Positions 1-8,796 of a stretch of DNA of 34,743 nt are shown here, piece after piece (the stretch's first letter is position 1; the number at the start of each line of letters is the position of its first letter). A model generated the notes under the pieces. It was given only the letters and a program-made list of their open reading frames with translations. It was not told where the DNA came from and ran no database searches. The stretch covers positions 1 to 34,743 of the forward strand of contig CAJTUF010000026.1 in assembly GCA_910579675.1 (NCBI GenBank). The letters are read 5' to 3'. The stretch comes from an uncultured Muribaculaceae bacterium (GTDB taxonomy: Bacteria > Bacteroidota > Bacteroidia > Bacteroidales > Muribaculaceae). The position numbers were made by a program, and so were the translations under genes.

Positions 1-2348
1 ACACCCAGCGTCCGGGCGCGCAGCCCTCGAAGGTTGCCATCGATGTAACAGTCGATGATGCCGATCCGACACGCACTCTCACTGTGTCGGGAGGCCGCGG
101 AGTGGCTTCGCCCGACGGCAAGGAGATTGCCTTCATAAGCCGCGGCGAAGTATTTGTGACATCCGTCGACCACAAGACCACCAAGCAGATCACCCACACC
201 CCAGAAGGGGAGACCGATCTGGCATGGGGCAAAGACAGCCGCGAGCTCTACTATGCCAGCGAGCGCGATGGCCGGTTTAACATCTACCGTGCCACAATAG
301 CCCGCGAAGCCGACCCTAACTTTGCCAATGCCACCGTTATCAAGGAGGAGCCGGTGTTTAAAGCCGACAAGCATGAGCGCACTAATCCGTCCATCTCGCC
401 CGACGGCAAGAAGATGGCTTATGTTATCGACCGCAACAATCTCATGGTGATGGATATAAAGAGCGGAAAGACCCGTCGTCTCACCGACGACAACATCACC
501 ACCGCCCGCACCCACGGCTTCGGCACTTCATGGAGCCCCGATTCGCGCTATATCCTTCTGGAGCAGTGTGAGTATCTCCACGAGCCCTATACCGATATCG
601 CCGTCATCGACTCGGAAACAGGCGAAATGACCAAACTCACCGCATCGGGCTACTTCGACGAAAGCCCTCGATGGGCGCTCGACGGCAACGCCGTGGTGTT
701 TGGATCGGAACGCTACGGCATGCGCAACCACGCCTCGTGGGGCTCGCAGGGCGATGTGATGATCGCATTCCTCAACCGCGACGCCTACGACCGCTACCGC
801 CTTTCACCCGAAGACTATGAGCTGCTCAAGGAAACAGAGAAAGCCAACAAGAAAAAGGGGAGCAAGGAAAAGACCGACAGCGCTGCTGCAAAGACCATCA
901 CAATCGACCGCGACGGTATCCGCGACCGCATTGTGCGCCTCACTCCCGCTTCAGCCTCCATCTACGATTTCGCCATCACCCCCGACGGCACAAGCCTCTA
1001 CTTCATAGCCGAGTCGGAAAAGGGTTATGATCTTTGGAAAAAAGATCTCCGCAAAGGCGACATGAAGGTGGCATCGCATCTCGACAGTCCCGCCGGCATA
1101 GAAATTTCGCGCGACGGCAAGATGTTTCTTATGGGTCGCCGCATGAATAAGCTCGACCCGAAGACCGACCGTCTGACTCCCATCACCACATCGGCCAGCA
1201 TGAACCTCGACCCGGTTGCCGAACGCAACTACATGTACGACTACATGCACCGCGAGGCCCGCGAGCGCTTCTACAAAGCCGATATGGGCGGTGTGGACTG
1301 GGAAGGCTACGTTGCCCACTACCGCAAGTTCCTACCACACATCGCCAACAATGCCGACTTTGCCGACCTCATGTCGGAAATCCTCGGCGAACTCAATGTG
1401 AGTCACTCCGGCGGACGCTACAGCGGCCTCCCCGCCAAGCACCCCACCGCTTCGCTCGGCCTGCTCTACGACCTCGGATATAACGGTCCCGGCCTCAAGG
1501 TCGACGAAATTGTCACCGGCGGACCGTTTGACCGCTCTGCATCGGCCATGGTGCCGGGAGCTGTGATCACCGCTATTGACGGAACAACCCTCTCCTCCGA
1601 TTCCGATCCACTCGCTCTGCTGGCCGACAAGCGCCACACCAAGACCCTCGTGACTTTCACCCTCCCCTCTGGTGAGAAGGTCGAGGAAGTTGTTCTTCCC
1701 ATCTCGGCAGGCGACATGAGCGACCTGCTTTACGACCGTTGGGTGCGCAACCGCGCCGCCGACGTCGACCGTCTGTCGGGCGGACGCCTCGGATATGTGC
1801 ATATCCGCTCCATGGCCGACCCCGCCTTCCGCGACCTATATTCCAAGGTGCTCGGCGAGTATGTAGGCAAGGACGGCATAGTGATCGACACCCGCTGGAA
1901 TGGTGGCGGCCGCATGCACGAGGATATCGAGGTTATGTTCTCGGGCGAGAAATATTTCCATCAGGAGGTACACGGTCGCCGCTCAGGCGATATGCCCTCG
2001 CGCCGCTGGAACAAACCAAGCATCATGATCATCGGCGAAGCCAACTATTCCAACGCCCACGGCACCCCTTGGGTCTACAAGCACAAAAACCTCGGCAAAC
2101 TCGTCGGCATGCCCGTGCCCGGCACCATGTCGTCGGTCAACTGGATCACCCTTCAGGATCCGAGCCTCGTGTTTGGTGTGCCTGTCACAGGCTATCGTCT
2201 CCCCGATGGTTCTTATCTCGAAAATCAGCAGCTTGAGCCCGACATAAAGGTGGCCAATGATGCTGAGACTGTCGTTTCCGGCGTAGATCAGCAGCTTGAG
2301 GCCGCTGTGAAGGCTCTTCTCAACGATATCGATTCAGCCAAGAAATGA
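1..2348 (+). CDS. Tricorn-type S41 serine protease, 5'-truncated by window edge
   Basis: The reading frame is open from base 3, so the gene begins outside the window; the GTG at 84 is internal. About 780 residues remain, against roughly 1,050-1,080 in Bacteroidetes Tricorn homologues. Counting residues from the GTG at 84, the first ~370 are beta-propeller repeats with PD40/WD40-like SPDG and SPDSR motifs. A helical part of the protease core follows and ends in the GELNVSH motif (S440-H441, matching the Ser-His pair of Tricorn). Next come a PDZ-like domain (~450-560) and an S41 core with NYSNAH, whose S656 is the expected nucleophile. The downstream ENQQLEPD probably supplies the catalytic Glu. 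The family degrades peptides released by larger proteases; Bacteroidetes members usually carry a signal peptide, which cannot be checked here. The residue after the nucleophile is Asn rather than the Asp of archaeal Tricorn. The stop codon overlaps the next start (ATGA). Confidence 0.88.
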   Translation, partial: TQRPGAQPSKVAIDVTVDDADPTRTLTVSGGRGVASPDGKEIAFISRGEVFVTSVDHKTTKQITHTPEGETDLAWGKDSRELYYASERDGRFNIYRATIAREADPNFANATVIKEEPVFKADKHERTNPSISPDGKKMAYVIDRNNLMVMDIKSGKTRRLTDDNITTARTHGFGTSWSPDSRYILLEQCEYLHEPYTDIAVIDSETGEMTKLTASGYFDESPRWALDGNAVVFGSERYGMRNHASWGSQGDVMIAFLNRDAYDRYRLSPEDYELLKETEKANKKKGSKEKTDSAAAKTITIDRDGIRDRIVRLTPASASIYDFAITPDGTSLYFIAESEKGYDLWKKDLRKGDMKVASHLDSPAGIEISRDGKMFLMGRRMNKLDPKTDRLTPITTSASMNLDPVAERNYMYDYMHREARERFYKADMGGVDWEGYVAHYRKFLPHIANNADFADLMSEILGELNVSHSGGRYSGLPAKHPTASLGLLYDLGYNGPGLKVDEIVTGGPFDRSASAMVPGAVITAIDGTTLSSDSDPLALLADKRHTKTLVTFTLPSGEKVEEVVLPISAGDMSDLLYDRWVRNRAADVDRLSGGRLGYVHIRSMADPAFRDLYSKVLGEYVGKDGIVIDTRWNGGGRMHEDIEVMFSGEKYFHQEVHGRRSGDMPSRRWNKPSIMIIGEANYSNAHGTPWVYKHKNLGKLVGMPVPGTMSSVNWITLQDPSLVFGVPVTGYRLPDGSYLENQQLEPDIKVANDAETVVSGVDQQLEAAVKALLNDIDSAKK

Positions 2349-3469
2349 AAATAGGAGATACTGTTAGATTCCTCAACTCAATAGGTGGCGGCCGAGTGGT
2401 GCGCCTCGATGGCCAGCTTGCCTATGTGGAGGATGAGGATGGATTTGAAGTCCCGGTGCTCCAACGCGAGTGCGTGATTGTGGCATCGGCCGCCGATGAT
2501 GCACGCATGGCGGCATCGGTCGACACTCCGGCCAAAGCATCATTATCATCTTCATCATCCGCAGCATTGCGTGGAGTGGCCCCCAAGGCCGCTCCCGCCC
2601 CTGCCGCGGCTCCGGTGCAGGCGCCCATCCCCGTCGAGGAGGTCGAGGGGGCCGACAAGCTCAACATCACTCTCGCATTTGCCGCCTCCGACCTCAAGCG
2701 TCTATCCGACCAGTCAACCACCTACGACGCATTTATCGTCAACGACAGCAACTATTACCTGTCGTATGCGCTTGCTGCCCGTGGCGACGACTCAAAGGAA
2801 TGGACCCTTCTGGCTCAAGGTGAAATCGAGCCTAACATCCAGGAATTTGTAGCGGAGATTACCCGCGACATACTCCCCGCCATGGATCGCATTGCCCTGC
2901 AATATGTTGCGTTCAAGCGCGCCCGTACCTTTGAGCTCAAGCATCCCGGCGAGATTGAGCAACATCTCGACACTACCAAGTTTTTCAAGCTCCATTGCTT
3001 CCGTCCATCCGATTATTTCGATGAACCGGTGATAGAGATGGCTCTCGTGACCGACGACTGCATGGCAGGCCACCCGATCAAACCTGATCCCGAGGTGCTC
3101 CGCCGCAACCTTATGGAAAAGAAACGTATCGACAACCGCAAGCCACGTCCAGTAGGACACCGATCAGCGCCAAAAGCTGCTCCGGGCGAACCGTTGGTGA
3201 CCGACCTTCACATATCCGAACTTGTCGACTCCACCCGTGGACTCTCCAATGCCGATATGCTCAATCTTCAGATCGACTGCTTCCGCGAGGTGATGGATGC
3301 CAATCTTTCTCAACACGGCCGCAAACTGATCTTCATCCATGGCAAAGGCGAGGGAGTGCTCCGTGCAGCCATAATGAAAGAACTCAATCACCGCTATAAA
3401 GGCCATGATGTACAGGATGCCTCTTTCCGTGAATACGGTTTTGGCGCCACCCAAGTCACTATTAGATGA
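2345..3469 (+). CDS. DUF2027/Smr-domain protein
   Basis: This is a 374-residue protein. The N-terminal ~45 residues (MKIGDTVRFLNSIGGGRV) resemble the small beta-barrel start of DUF2027 proteins. A Ala/Pro/Ser-rich linker (~55-95) and a middle beta-rich domain follow. A C-terminal Smr domain (~287-374) shows the typical DLHI, HGKGEGVLR and GATQVTIR motifs. Smr domains bind or nick nucleic acids (MutS2, SmrB), acting on branched DNA or on mRNA at collided ribosomes; the role of the Bacteroidetes DUF2027 form is not established. The start overlaps the protease stop by 4 bases (ATGA) and its own stop overlaps the next start the same way, so all three genes are probably translated from one message. 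The family call is firm and the cellular role unknown. Confidence 0.88.
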   Translation: MKIGDTVRFLNSIGGGRVVRLDGQLAYVEDEDGFEVPVLQRECVIVASAADDARMAASVDTPAKASLSSSSSAALRGVAPKAAPAPAAAPVQAPIPVEEVEGADKLNITLAFAASDLKRLSDQSTTYDAFIVNDSNYYLSYALAARGDDSKEWTLLAQGEIEPNIQEFVAEITRDILPAMDRIALQYVAFKRARTFELKHPGEIEQHLDTTKFFKLHCFRPSDYFDEPVIEMALVTDDCMAGHPIKPDPEVLRRNLMEKKRIDNRKPRPVGHRSAPKAAPGEPLVTDLHISELVDSTRGLSNADMLNLQIDCFREVMDANLSQHGRKLIFIHGKGEGVLRAAIMKELNHRYKGHDVQDASFREYGFGATQVTIR

Positions 3470-4221
3470 TCGCACTGTTTTCCGCCACAGGCAATAGCCG
3501 TTTAGTGGCCCGATCGTTGGCCATCCTTATCGCCAACGAGCCCATAATACCGATCCTGACCCTCACCCAAGATATGGTCGAGGGCCAGGATCGGATCATT
3601 TGGGTTTTTCCTGTCCATGCCTGGGGCGTTCCCGGAGTGGTTGAAGATGTGATAGGCCGGCTTAACTTCCCGCCGGCAACAAAACATTATATGGTTGCCA
3701 CCTGCGGCGACGACATAGGACACACCGACCGCATATGGCGGCAGCTGATTGAATCGCGCGGTGGCACGACGGTCGGCGCGTTCAGCATCCGTATGCCCAA
3801 CACCTATGTTCTACTGCCCGGAATGGACACCGATTCCGACAGCGTGGCCGCCGGCAAGCTGCTCGATGCTCCGTCAAGAATAGAATTTATTGCTAAAGCC
3901 ATACGCCACGGCATGGCTATCACCGACATCCAGCCCGGAGCGTTGCCCTGGCTCAAAAGTCGACTGATCCGCCCATTTTTCCGACGGTTTCTTATGTCGC
4001 CAAAACCGTTTCATGCCGATCCGTCAAGGTGTGCCGGATGTGGACGTTGCGCAAAAGCATGTCCTCTCGACAATATTACCCTCGATACCGAAAAGCATCC
4101 GCAATGGGGCGACCGCTGCGCCACCTGTCTGGCATGCTTCCATGTGTGCTCATCACATGCCGTGGAATATGGCGGACGCACCCGCCGCAAAGGACAATAT
4201 ATCGCTCCTAAGTCGCTTTAA
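3466..4221 (+). CDS. EFR1-type flavodoxin/ferredoxin fusion protein
   Basis: This 251-residue protein has a flavodoxin-like N-terminus (FSATGNSRLVARSLA, FMN phosphate-loop style) and a C-terminal bacterial ferredoxin module with two 4Fe-4S motifs. The first is C189-x2-C192-x2-C195-x3-CP and the second is C218-x2-C221-x2-C224-x3-C228. This arrangement defines the EFR1 family, predicted soluble electron carriers whose redox partners are mostly unknown. The start overlaps the Smr gene stop by 4 bases (ATGA). The gene ends 6 bases before the convergent rfbB stop, with no obvious terminator hairpin between them. Nothing nearby identifies an electron donor or acceptor. Confidence 0.9.
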   Translation: MIALFSATGNSRLVARSLAILIANEPIIPILTLTQDMVEGQDRIIWVFPVHAWGVPGVVEDVIGRLNFPPATKHYMVATCGDDIGHTDRIWRQLIESRGGTTVGAFSIRMPNTYVLLPGMDTDSDSVAAGKLLDAPSRIEFIAKAIRHGMAITDIQPGALPWLKSRLIRPFFRRFLMSPKPFHADPSRCAGCGRCAKACPLDNITLDTEKHPQWGDRCATCLACFHVCSSHAVEYGGRTRRKGQYIAPKSL

Positions 4222-4227
4222 CGAATC

Positions 4228-5310
4228 TCAGCGCCCCGAATACATACGCTCGTAGTAGCGCACATATTCGCCCGATGTTATATCGTCGAGCCACTTGTCG
4301 TTGGCAAGATACCACTCCACAGTGAGAGCGAGTCCGGTGGTGAAATCCACCTCAGGCCTCCATCCAAGCTCGGTGCGGATACGTGTGGCATCAATCGCAT
4401 ATCTCAGATCATGCCCCTTGCGGTCGGCCACATAGGTGATCAAACCCTCCGAGGCTCCGGCCTTACGTCCGAGCTTCTGGTCGGCTATTCTCACCAGCTC
4501 CTTGACTATGTCGATATTGCGCCATTCATTGTCGCCGCCTATGCAATAAGTCGAGCCCGGTTCTGCGGTATGGAGTATCAGGTCAATTGCCGCAGCGTGA
4601 TCGCCCACATACAGCCAGTCACGTACATTCAGCCCCTGTCCATAGACCGGGATAGTCCGTCCGTGGCGCACATTGTTGATCACAAGCGGTATGAGCTTCT
4701 CAGGAAACTGATTGGGGCCATAATTGTTGGAACAGTTGGATATCACAACCGGCAACCCGTAAGTATCGTGATAGGCTCTCACAAAATGATCGGCAGATGC
4801 TTTGGAAGCCGAATAAGGTGAATGGGGATTATACGGTGTCGATTCACAGAACGGAGCGTCGCCGGCACCGAGAGCGCCAAATACCTCATCGGTGGAAATC
4901 TGGTAAAACATCTTTCCCTCAAAGCCCTCCGGGCGTTTGTTCCATGTGGCAAGCGCTGCATTGAGTAGCGACAACGTGCCCATAACATTGGTGCGGGCAA
5001 AGCAATCGGGATCGAGAATCGACCTGTCGACATGCGACTCGGCTGCAAGATGCACCACCGCGTCTACCCCCTCCTCTTCCATCAGAGAGCGCATAGCCGC
5101 CGTATCGGTAATGTCGGCATGGACAAAGCGGTAGTTTGGCGCATCCTCTATCGAAGCAAGATTGGCCAGATTGCCGGCATACGTGAGCAGATCGACATTG
5201 ATCACCCTCATTGAAGGATATCTCTTGACCAGTCGCTTCACGACATGGGAGCCGATAAATCCGGCTCCTCCTGTCACCATCACAGTAGCGTAGCTTCGCT
5301 TACTCTTCAT
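4228..5310 (-). CDS. rfbB: dTDP-glucose 4,6-dehydratase
   Basis: This 360-residue extended short-chain dehydrogenase converts dTDP-glucose to dTDP-4-keto-6-deoxyglucose, the second step of dTDP-L-rhamnose synthesis in the cytoplasm. Visible motifs are the NAD-binding GGAGFIGSHV near the N-terminus, the STDEVFG catalytic segment and YSASK (YxxxK). I place the start at 5310 (MKSKRSYATVMVTGG). An in-frame ATG at 5409 would add 33 unrelated residues and run into the rfbC coding region. The gene follows rfbC after 55 bases and is the last of the rfbA-rfbC-rfbB run. Length and motifs are typical of RmlB/RfbB. Confidence 0.96.
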   Translation of the reverse strand: MKSKRSYATVMVTGGAGFIGSHVVKRLVKRYPSMRVINVDLLTYAGNLANLASIEDAPNYRFVHADITDTAAMRSLMEEEGVDAVVHLAAESHVDRSILDPDCFARTNVMGTLSLLNAALATWNKRPEGFEGKMFYQISTDEVFGALGAGDAPFCESTPYNPHSPYSASKASADHFVRAYHDTYGLPVVISNCSNNYGPNQFPEKLIPLVINNVRHGRTIPVYGQGLNVRDWLYVGDHAAAIDLILHTAEPGSTYCIGGDNEWRNIDIVKELVRIADQKLGRKAGASEGLITYVADRKGHDLRYAIDATRIRTELGWRPEVDFTTGLALTVEWYLANDKWLDDITSGEYVRYYERMYSGR

Positions 5311-5365
5311 ATGTTTTTTATCGGTGGGGGTTATTAATTCTTTTTTGGTGGGAGATGTGCAGGGC

Positions 5366-5929
5366 TTATTTCTGATAGCTGAAAGGTGTGGCGAAGTCGG
5401 CAAATGCAACCCGGCACCGGTCTTTATCGCTCAATATAGCATCGGAGATAGGAAAGGGCCATTGTATGCCGAGAGTTTCGTCAAGGACCGACACTCCCGA
5501 ATCATATTCCGGAGCATAGGGCGAATCTACCTTATACAGTATCGTGGCCGACTCACTCGTCACGGCAAACCCATGAGCCATACCGTGAGGGAGAAATAGC
5601 TGTCGGTGATTTGCAGCTGAAAGCTCAACAGCCACGTGCTGTCCGAAGGTGGGCGATCCTGCCCTCATGTCGAGTGCTATGTCTATGATGGCGCCCTCGA
5701 CCACTCTCACCAGTTTGGCCTGCGAGTGGGGAGGCAGCTGAAAGTGCAACCCTCTCACCACTCCATGATGGGAGCGGCTCTCATTGTCCTGCACGAATCG
5801 TATTTCAGGACACACAAGGCGATGAAAGTCGTGCTCCACATAAGCCTCGAAAAAATAGCCCCGGCTATCGGGAAAAAGTCTGGGCTCTATTATCATCACG
5901 CCGGGGATAGCGGTAGGATATACAGTCAT
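5366..5929 (-). CDS. rfbC: dTDP-4-dehydrorhamnose 3,5-epimerase
   Basis: This 187-residue cupin-fold epimerase catalyses the third step of dTDP-L-rhamnose synthesis. Recognisable parts are the N-terminal PGVMIIEPRLFPDSRGYFFE, the RGLHFQ strand with the catalytic His region, and LPHGMAHGFAV. Length fits the RmlC family (about 180-190). The start overlaps the rfbA stop by 4 bases (ATGA on the minus strand), indicating translational coupling. rfbB follows 55 bases downstream. Confidence 0.96.
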   Translation of the reverse strand: MTVYPTAIPGVMIIEPRLFPDSRGYFFEAYVEHDFHRLVCPEIRFVQDNESRSHHGVVRGLHFQLPPHSQAKLVRVVEGAIIDIALDMRAGSPTFGQHVAVELSAANHRQLFLPHGMAHGFAVTSESATILYKVDSPYAPEYDSGVSVLDETLGIQWPFPISDAILSDKDRCRVAFADFATPFSYQK

Positions 5930-6828
5930 AGCGATCTCAATGGATTTGCAAAACTTTCAGTATCGGCGAGCCGCAACAGATGACGCCCATACGACGTAGA
6001 AGCCATAGAGGCTGCAACCTCCCGCAATTTGTCGGCTCCTATCCACCCACGTGAATAGGCTATCCCTTCCAGACAGGCTATCTGGAGTCCCTGACGCTTC
6101 TCTATTGTGGCTATATAAGCTGATGCCTCAGCGAGCGAGTCGACCGTGCCGGTATCGAGCCATGCATAACCTCGGCCGAGCAGCTCTATATCGAGTTCAC
6201 CGGCATCGAGATAATGCTGGTTGAGGGTGGTGATCTCAAGCTCACCTCGCGCCGACGGGGTGATGGTCGATGCTATGGCCGATACCCCTTTGGGATAAAA
6301 ATACAACCCTGTCACAGCATAGTTGCTCTTAGGTCGGGAGGGCTTCTCCTCTATCGAGAGACAACGTCCTGAAGGGTCGACTTCGGCCACTCCGTAGCGC
6401 CCCGGATTATCCACCCAATAGCCAAAAACTGTGGCGCGACCCGAGGCTGCCCTTGCAGTGGCCCGCTCAAGAAGTTCAGACAGCCCGGCGCCATGAAAGA
6501 TATTATCGCCGAGCACAAGACAGCAGGAATCATCGGCAATATGGTCGGCTCCGATCACCAGCGCCTGGGCCAGCCCTTCGGGCCTTGGCTGCGGGGCATA
6601 GCTGATATTCACCCCGTAATCGCTCCCATCACCAAGCAGGCGTCTGAACGCCGGCAGATCGTCGGGAGTAGAGATCAGCAGGATGTCGCGTATGCCTGCA
6701 AGCATAAGTGTGGAGAGCGGATAATACACCATGGGCTTGTCGTAGATCGGGAGCAACTGTTTGCTCACACCCTTGGTGATGGGAAAGAGGCGGCTGCCTG
6801 TTCCTCCGGCGAGGATTATGCCTTTCAT
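5926..6828 (-). CDS. rfbA: Glucose-1-phosphate thymidylyltransferase
   Basis: This 300-residue nucleotidyltransferase makes dTDP-glucose from dTTP and glucose-1-phosphate, the committed step toward dTDP-L-rhamnose. The start MKGIILAGGTGSRLFPIT carries the signature GGxGxRLxPxT, followed by KQLLPIYDKPM, and the sugar-binding LVLGDNIFHG and IEEKPSRP segments are present. It is the first gene of the minus-strand rfbA-rfbC-rfbB run, with a good -33/-7 promoter 27 bases upstream of the ATG. The fourth pathway gene (rfbD) lies about 1 kb away on the opposite strand. Confidence 0.96.
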   Translation of the reverse strand: MKGIILAGGTGSRLFPITKGVSKQLLPIYDKPMVYYPLSTLMLAGIRDILLISTPDDLPAFRRLLGDGSDYGVNISYAPQPRPEGLAQALVIGADHIADDSCCLVLGDNIFHGAGLSELLERATARAASGRATVFGYWVDNPGRYGVAEVDPSGRCLSIEEKPSRPKSNYAVTGLYFYPKGVSAIASTITPSARGELEITTLNQHYLDAGELDIELLGRGYAWLDTGTVDSLAEASAYIATIEKRQGLQIACLEGIAYSRGWIGADKLREVAASMASTSYGRHLLRLADTESFANPLRSL

Positions 6829-6854
6829 ATTACTGCCATTTTTTTAGTCGTCTG

Positions 6855-6886
6855 CAAAAGTAACTGATTTATCCGACAAGTCCAAA
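6855..6886 (-). promoter_or_regulatory. Bacteroidetes -33/-7 promoter of rfbACB
   Basis: On the minus strand TTTG (6886-6883) is followed after 20 bases by TACTTTTG (6862-6855), a match to the Bacteroidetes housekeeping consensus TTTG-N19..21-TAnnTTTG. The rfbA ATG lies 26 bases downstream of the -7 box. Confidence 0.72.
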
Positions 6887-6889
6887 TGC

Positions 6890-7684
6890 TCATACTTGCC
6901 TCATCGGAGCGAAACGCAGATGGGCCGTGATAATCGCTGTTGCGGTGGCCACATTCAGGCTCTCCGATGTGATGGCTCCGGATGGATATGGGGGAATAAG
7001 TATTCGGTCGGTCACTGCAGCGGCAACCGTGGGCGAAATTCCGCGCCCCTCGTTGCCCATCACCACCACACATCCCTCGCCATGCTGTGGCAGCGACTCT
7101 TCATAGAGCGATTTGCCGTCGAGAAATGTGCCAAGGATGCGGCTACCACCCTGGCGGTGGCGACAGAGCTCGCCTGCCAGATCGGGAGTGTAGCCCACTT
7201 CGACCCTTGCGAGTGCTCCCATAGTGGCCATCACCACCTTTGGCCCGAAACAATCGGCAGTGGTGTCCGAGGCTATAATATGTGTTATGCCCATCCAGTC
7301 GGCGGTTCGTATGATTGTGCCGAGATTACCCGGATCCTGTATGGTGTCGAGAGCGATGATCAGTCCGTGCGGATCGACCGGAGGCAGACTCCGTTCCGGC
7401 ATATCAAACACTGCTATCACCGGCGGAGGCGACTGCAATCGGCTCATGCGCGCCATCTCGCGGGGAGCCACCCCCACCACTCCCCGCGCCATATCGGCCA
7501 AAGAGCTGTGGGCTTCGAGCCACTCATGGGTTGCCACCAGCACCCGGCAAGGGAAATGGCCCATCAGGTCGCCGGCACACTTTGTGCCCTCGGCCTTCCA
7601 TGCGCGGGCCTCCCTGCGACCGCGGGCATCGTCGAGACTTGATATGAGGCGCCTGAGCTCGCGCCCCTGTTGCATCTGTTCCAT
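6890..7684 (-). CDS. TrmH/SpoU-family RNA 2'-O-methyltransferase
   Basis: This 264-residue protein belongs to the SPOUT superfamily, which 2'-O-methylates rRNA or tRNA riboses using SAM. Motif 1 is DPGNLGTIIRTADW, motif 2 is VMGNEGRGIS and motif 3 is the knot segment ending SESLNVATATAI. The N-terminal ~90 residues would be the substrate-recognition region and are too divergent to name the target. I chose the ATG at 7684 (MEQMQQGRELRR). The frame is open much further upstream, but that stretch is low-quality and crosses into the rfbD coding region. A TAACTTTG box ends only 6 bases before this ATG, so the message may be leaderless, or the real start may be the second Met 9 bases on. The gene sits between rfbA (same strand) and the divergent rfbD. 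Confidence 0.9.
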   Translation of the reverse strand: MEQMQQGRELRRLISSLDDARGRREARAWKAEGTKCAGDLMGHFPCRVLVATHEWLEAHSSLADMARGVVGVAPREMARMSRLQSPPPVIAVFDMPERSLPPVDPHGLIIALDTIQDPGNLGTIIRTADWMGITHIIASDTTADCFGPKVVMATMGALARVEVGYTPDLAGELCRHRQGGSRILGTFLDGKSLYEESLPQHGEGCVVVMGNEGRGISPTVAAAVTDRILIPPYPSGAITSESLNVATATAIITAHLRFAPMRQV

Positions 7685-7690
7685 ATTTTG

Positions 7691-7698
7691 CAAAGTTA
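7691..7698 (-). promoter_or_regulatory. -7 element of the RNA methyltransferase gene
   Basis: Minus-strand TAACTTTG matches TAnnTTTG. It ends 6 bases before the ATG at 7684, which would place transcription start at or next to the start codon. No clear TTTG box is seen at the -33 distance. Confidence 0.5.
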
Positions 7699-7828
7699 CA
7701 TATTTTTCCCGACGCTGCCGGTTCATATCCTCCCGCAGCCATAAAAAACTACAACTGCCGCTATAGCGCCACGGAGGCCCAGCGCGCCAAAAAATGGCGA
7801 TTGATGCGATAGTTGGGCCAAAAATTGC

Positions 7829-7836
7829 TAATTTTG
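7829..7836 (+). promoter_or_regulatory. -7 element of rfbD
   Basis: TAATTTTG matches TAnnTTTG, 47 bases upstream of the rfbD ATG. The -33 region is weak: the nearest upstream TTG motifs are at unsuitable distances. The box is flanked by imperfect direct repeats (7803-7822 and 7851-7866). Confidence 0.55.
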
Positions 7837-7883
7837 CACATTCTTTGCCCGATGCAATGGGCCAAACGATGTTTCTACCTCCA

Positions 7884-8762
7884 ATGAAGATTTTACTTAC
7901 CGGTGCCAACGGACAGCTTGCCCGCGAACTCCGAACCCTCCTCGAACAATCCCTTCCGGGGCTGACTACATATACCGACATCGACACACTCGATCTCACC
8001 GATGGAAACGCTGTGGCACGCACCGTGGCCCAAGGCGACTACACACACATCATAAATTGCGCGGCCTACACGGCTGTGGATCGCGCCGAGCAAGAGCCGG
8101 CCCTATGTCTTCGCGTCAACACCGACGCTGTGGCCAATCTGGCCAAAGCCGCCTATGAAATCGGCGCCAAGATAATACATATTTCCACCGACTATGTCTT
8201 CGACGGCACAGCCCACCTGCCCTACCGCGAAAGCGACAAGGTCAATCCCACATCGATCTACGGCTCGTCGAAGCGCAAGGGCGAGATGGTTCTTCTCAGC
8301 CTATGCCCCAACGCCATAATCATCCGCACCGCGTGGCTCTACTCCCCCTACGGCCATAATTTTGTCAAGACCATGCTCAAAGCTGCCACAAAGCGCAAGA
8401 CACTACGAGTGGTGGCCGACCAGATAGGAACTCCTACCGCATCGGCCGACCTCGCATCGGCAATCGTGGCAATACTGAAAGCACCCCAATGGATCCCGGG
8501 CATATTCCACTACACCAACGAGGGTGTGGCCTCATGGTATGATTTCGCCAAAGCCATATTCCGCATCGCCGGTATCACCGACATCGACGTCAGGCCCATA
8601 TCGACCGACGATTACAACACTGAATTTACAACTTCAGCCGCCCGTCCGCCCTACAGTGTGCTTGACAAGCAACTCATCAAAAAGACCTACAACGTCACCA
8701 TCCCCCACTGGGAGGAAAGCCTGAAGGCCACCATAGCCCGCATCGATCCTTCCGATCTCTAA
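7884..8762 (+). CDS. rfbD: dTDP-4-dehydrorhamnose reductase
   Basis: This 292-residue NAD(P)H-dependent reductase catalyses the last step of dTDP-L-rhamnose synthesis. It begins MKILLTGANGQLARELR (Rossmann glycine motif) and contains HISTDYVFDG and YGSSKRKGE (YxxxK). The frame is open for 30 codons upstream of the ATG at 7884, but that stretch holds the promoter-like sequence and is not conserved-looking. The gene is separated from rfbA-C-B by the RNA methyltransferase gene and runs in the opposite direction. prfC follows after 34 bases and may share the transcript. Confidence 0.95.
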   Translation: MKILLTGANGQLARELRTLLEQSLPGLTTYTDIDTLDLTDGNAVARTVAQGDYTHIINCAAYTAVDRAEQEPALCLRVNTDAVANLAKAAYEIGAKIIHISTDYVFDGTAHLPYRESDKVNPTSIYGSSKRKGEMVLLSLCPNAIIIRTAWLYSPYGHNFVKTMLKAATKRKTLRVVADQIGTPTASADLASAIVAILKAPQWIPGIFHYTNEGVASWYDFAKAIFRIAGITDIDVRPISTDDYNTEFTTSAARPPYSVLDKQLIKKTYNVTIPHWEESLKATIARIDPSDL

Positions 8763-8796
8763 AGATTTTTTTACTCCCATTTCCACCTCAGATCAA

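Noticed and set aside
7685..8023. N-terminal extension of the RNA methyltransferase to 8023
   Set aside because: It would overlap rfbD coding sequence by 140 bases and cross both promoter boxes; the extra residues are Arg/Ser/Pro-rich and unlike the family.
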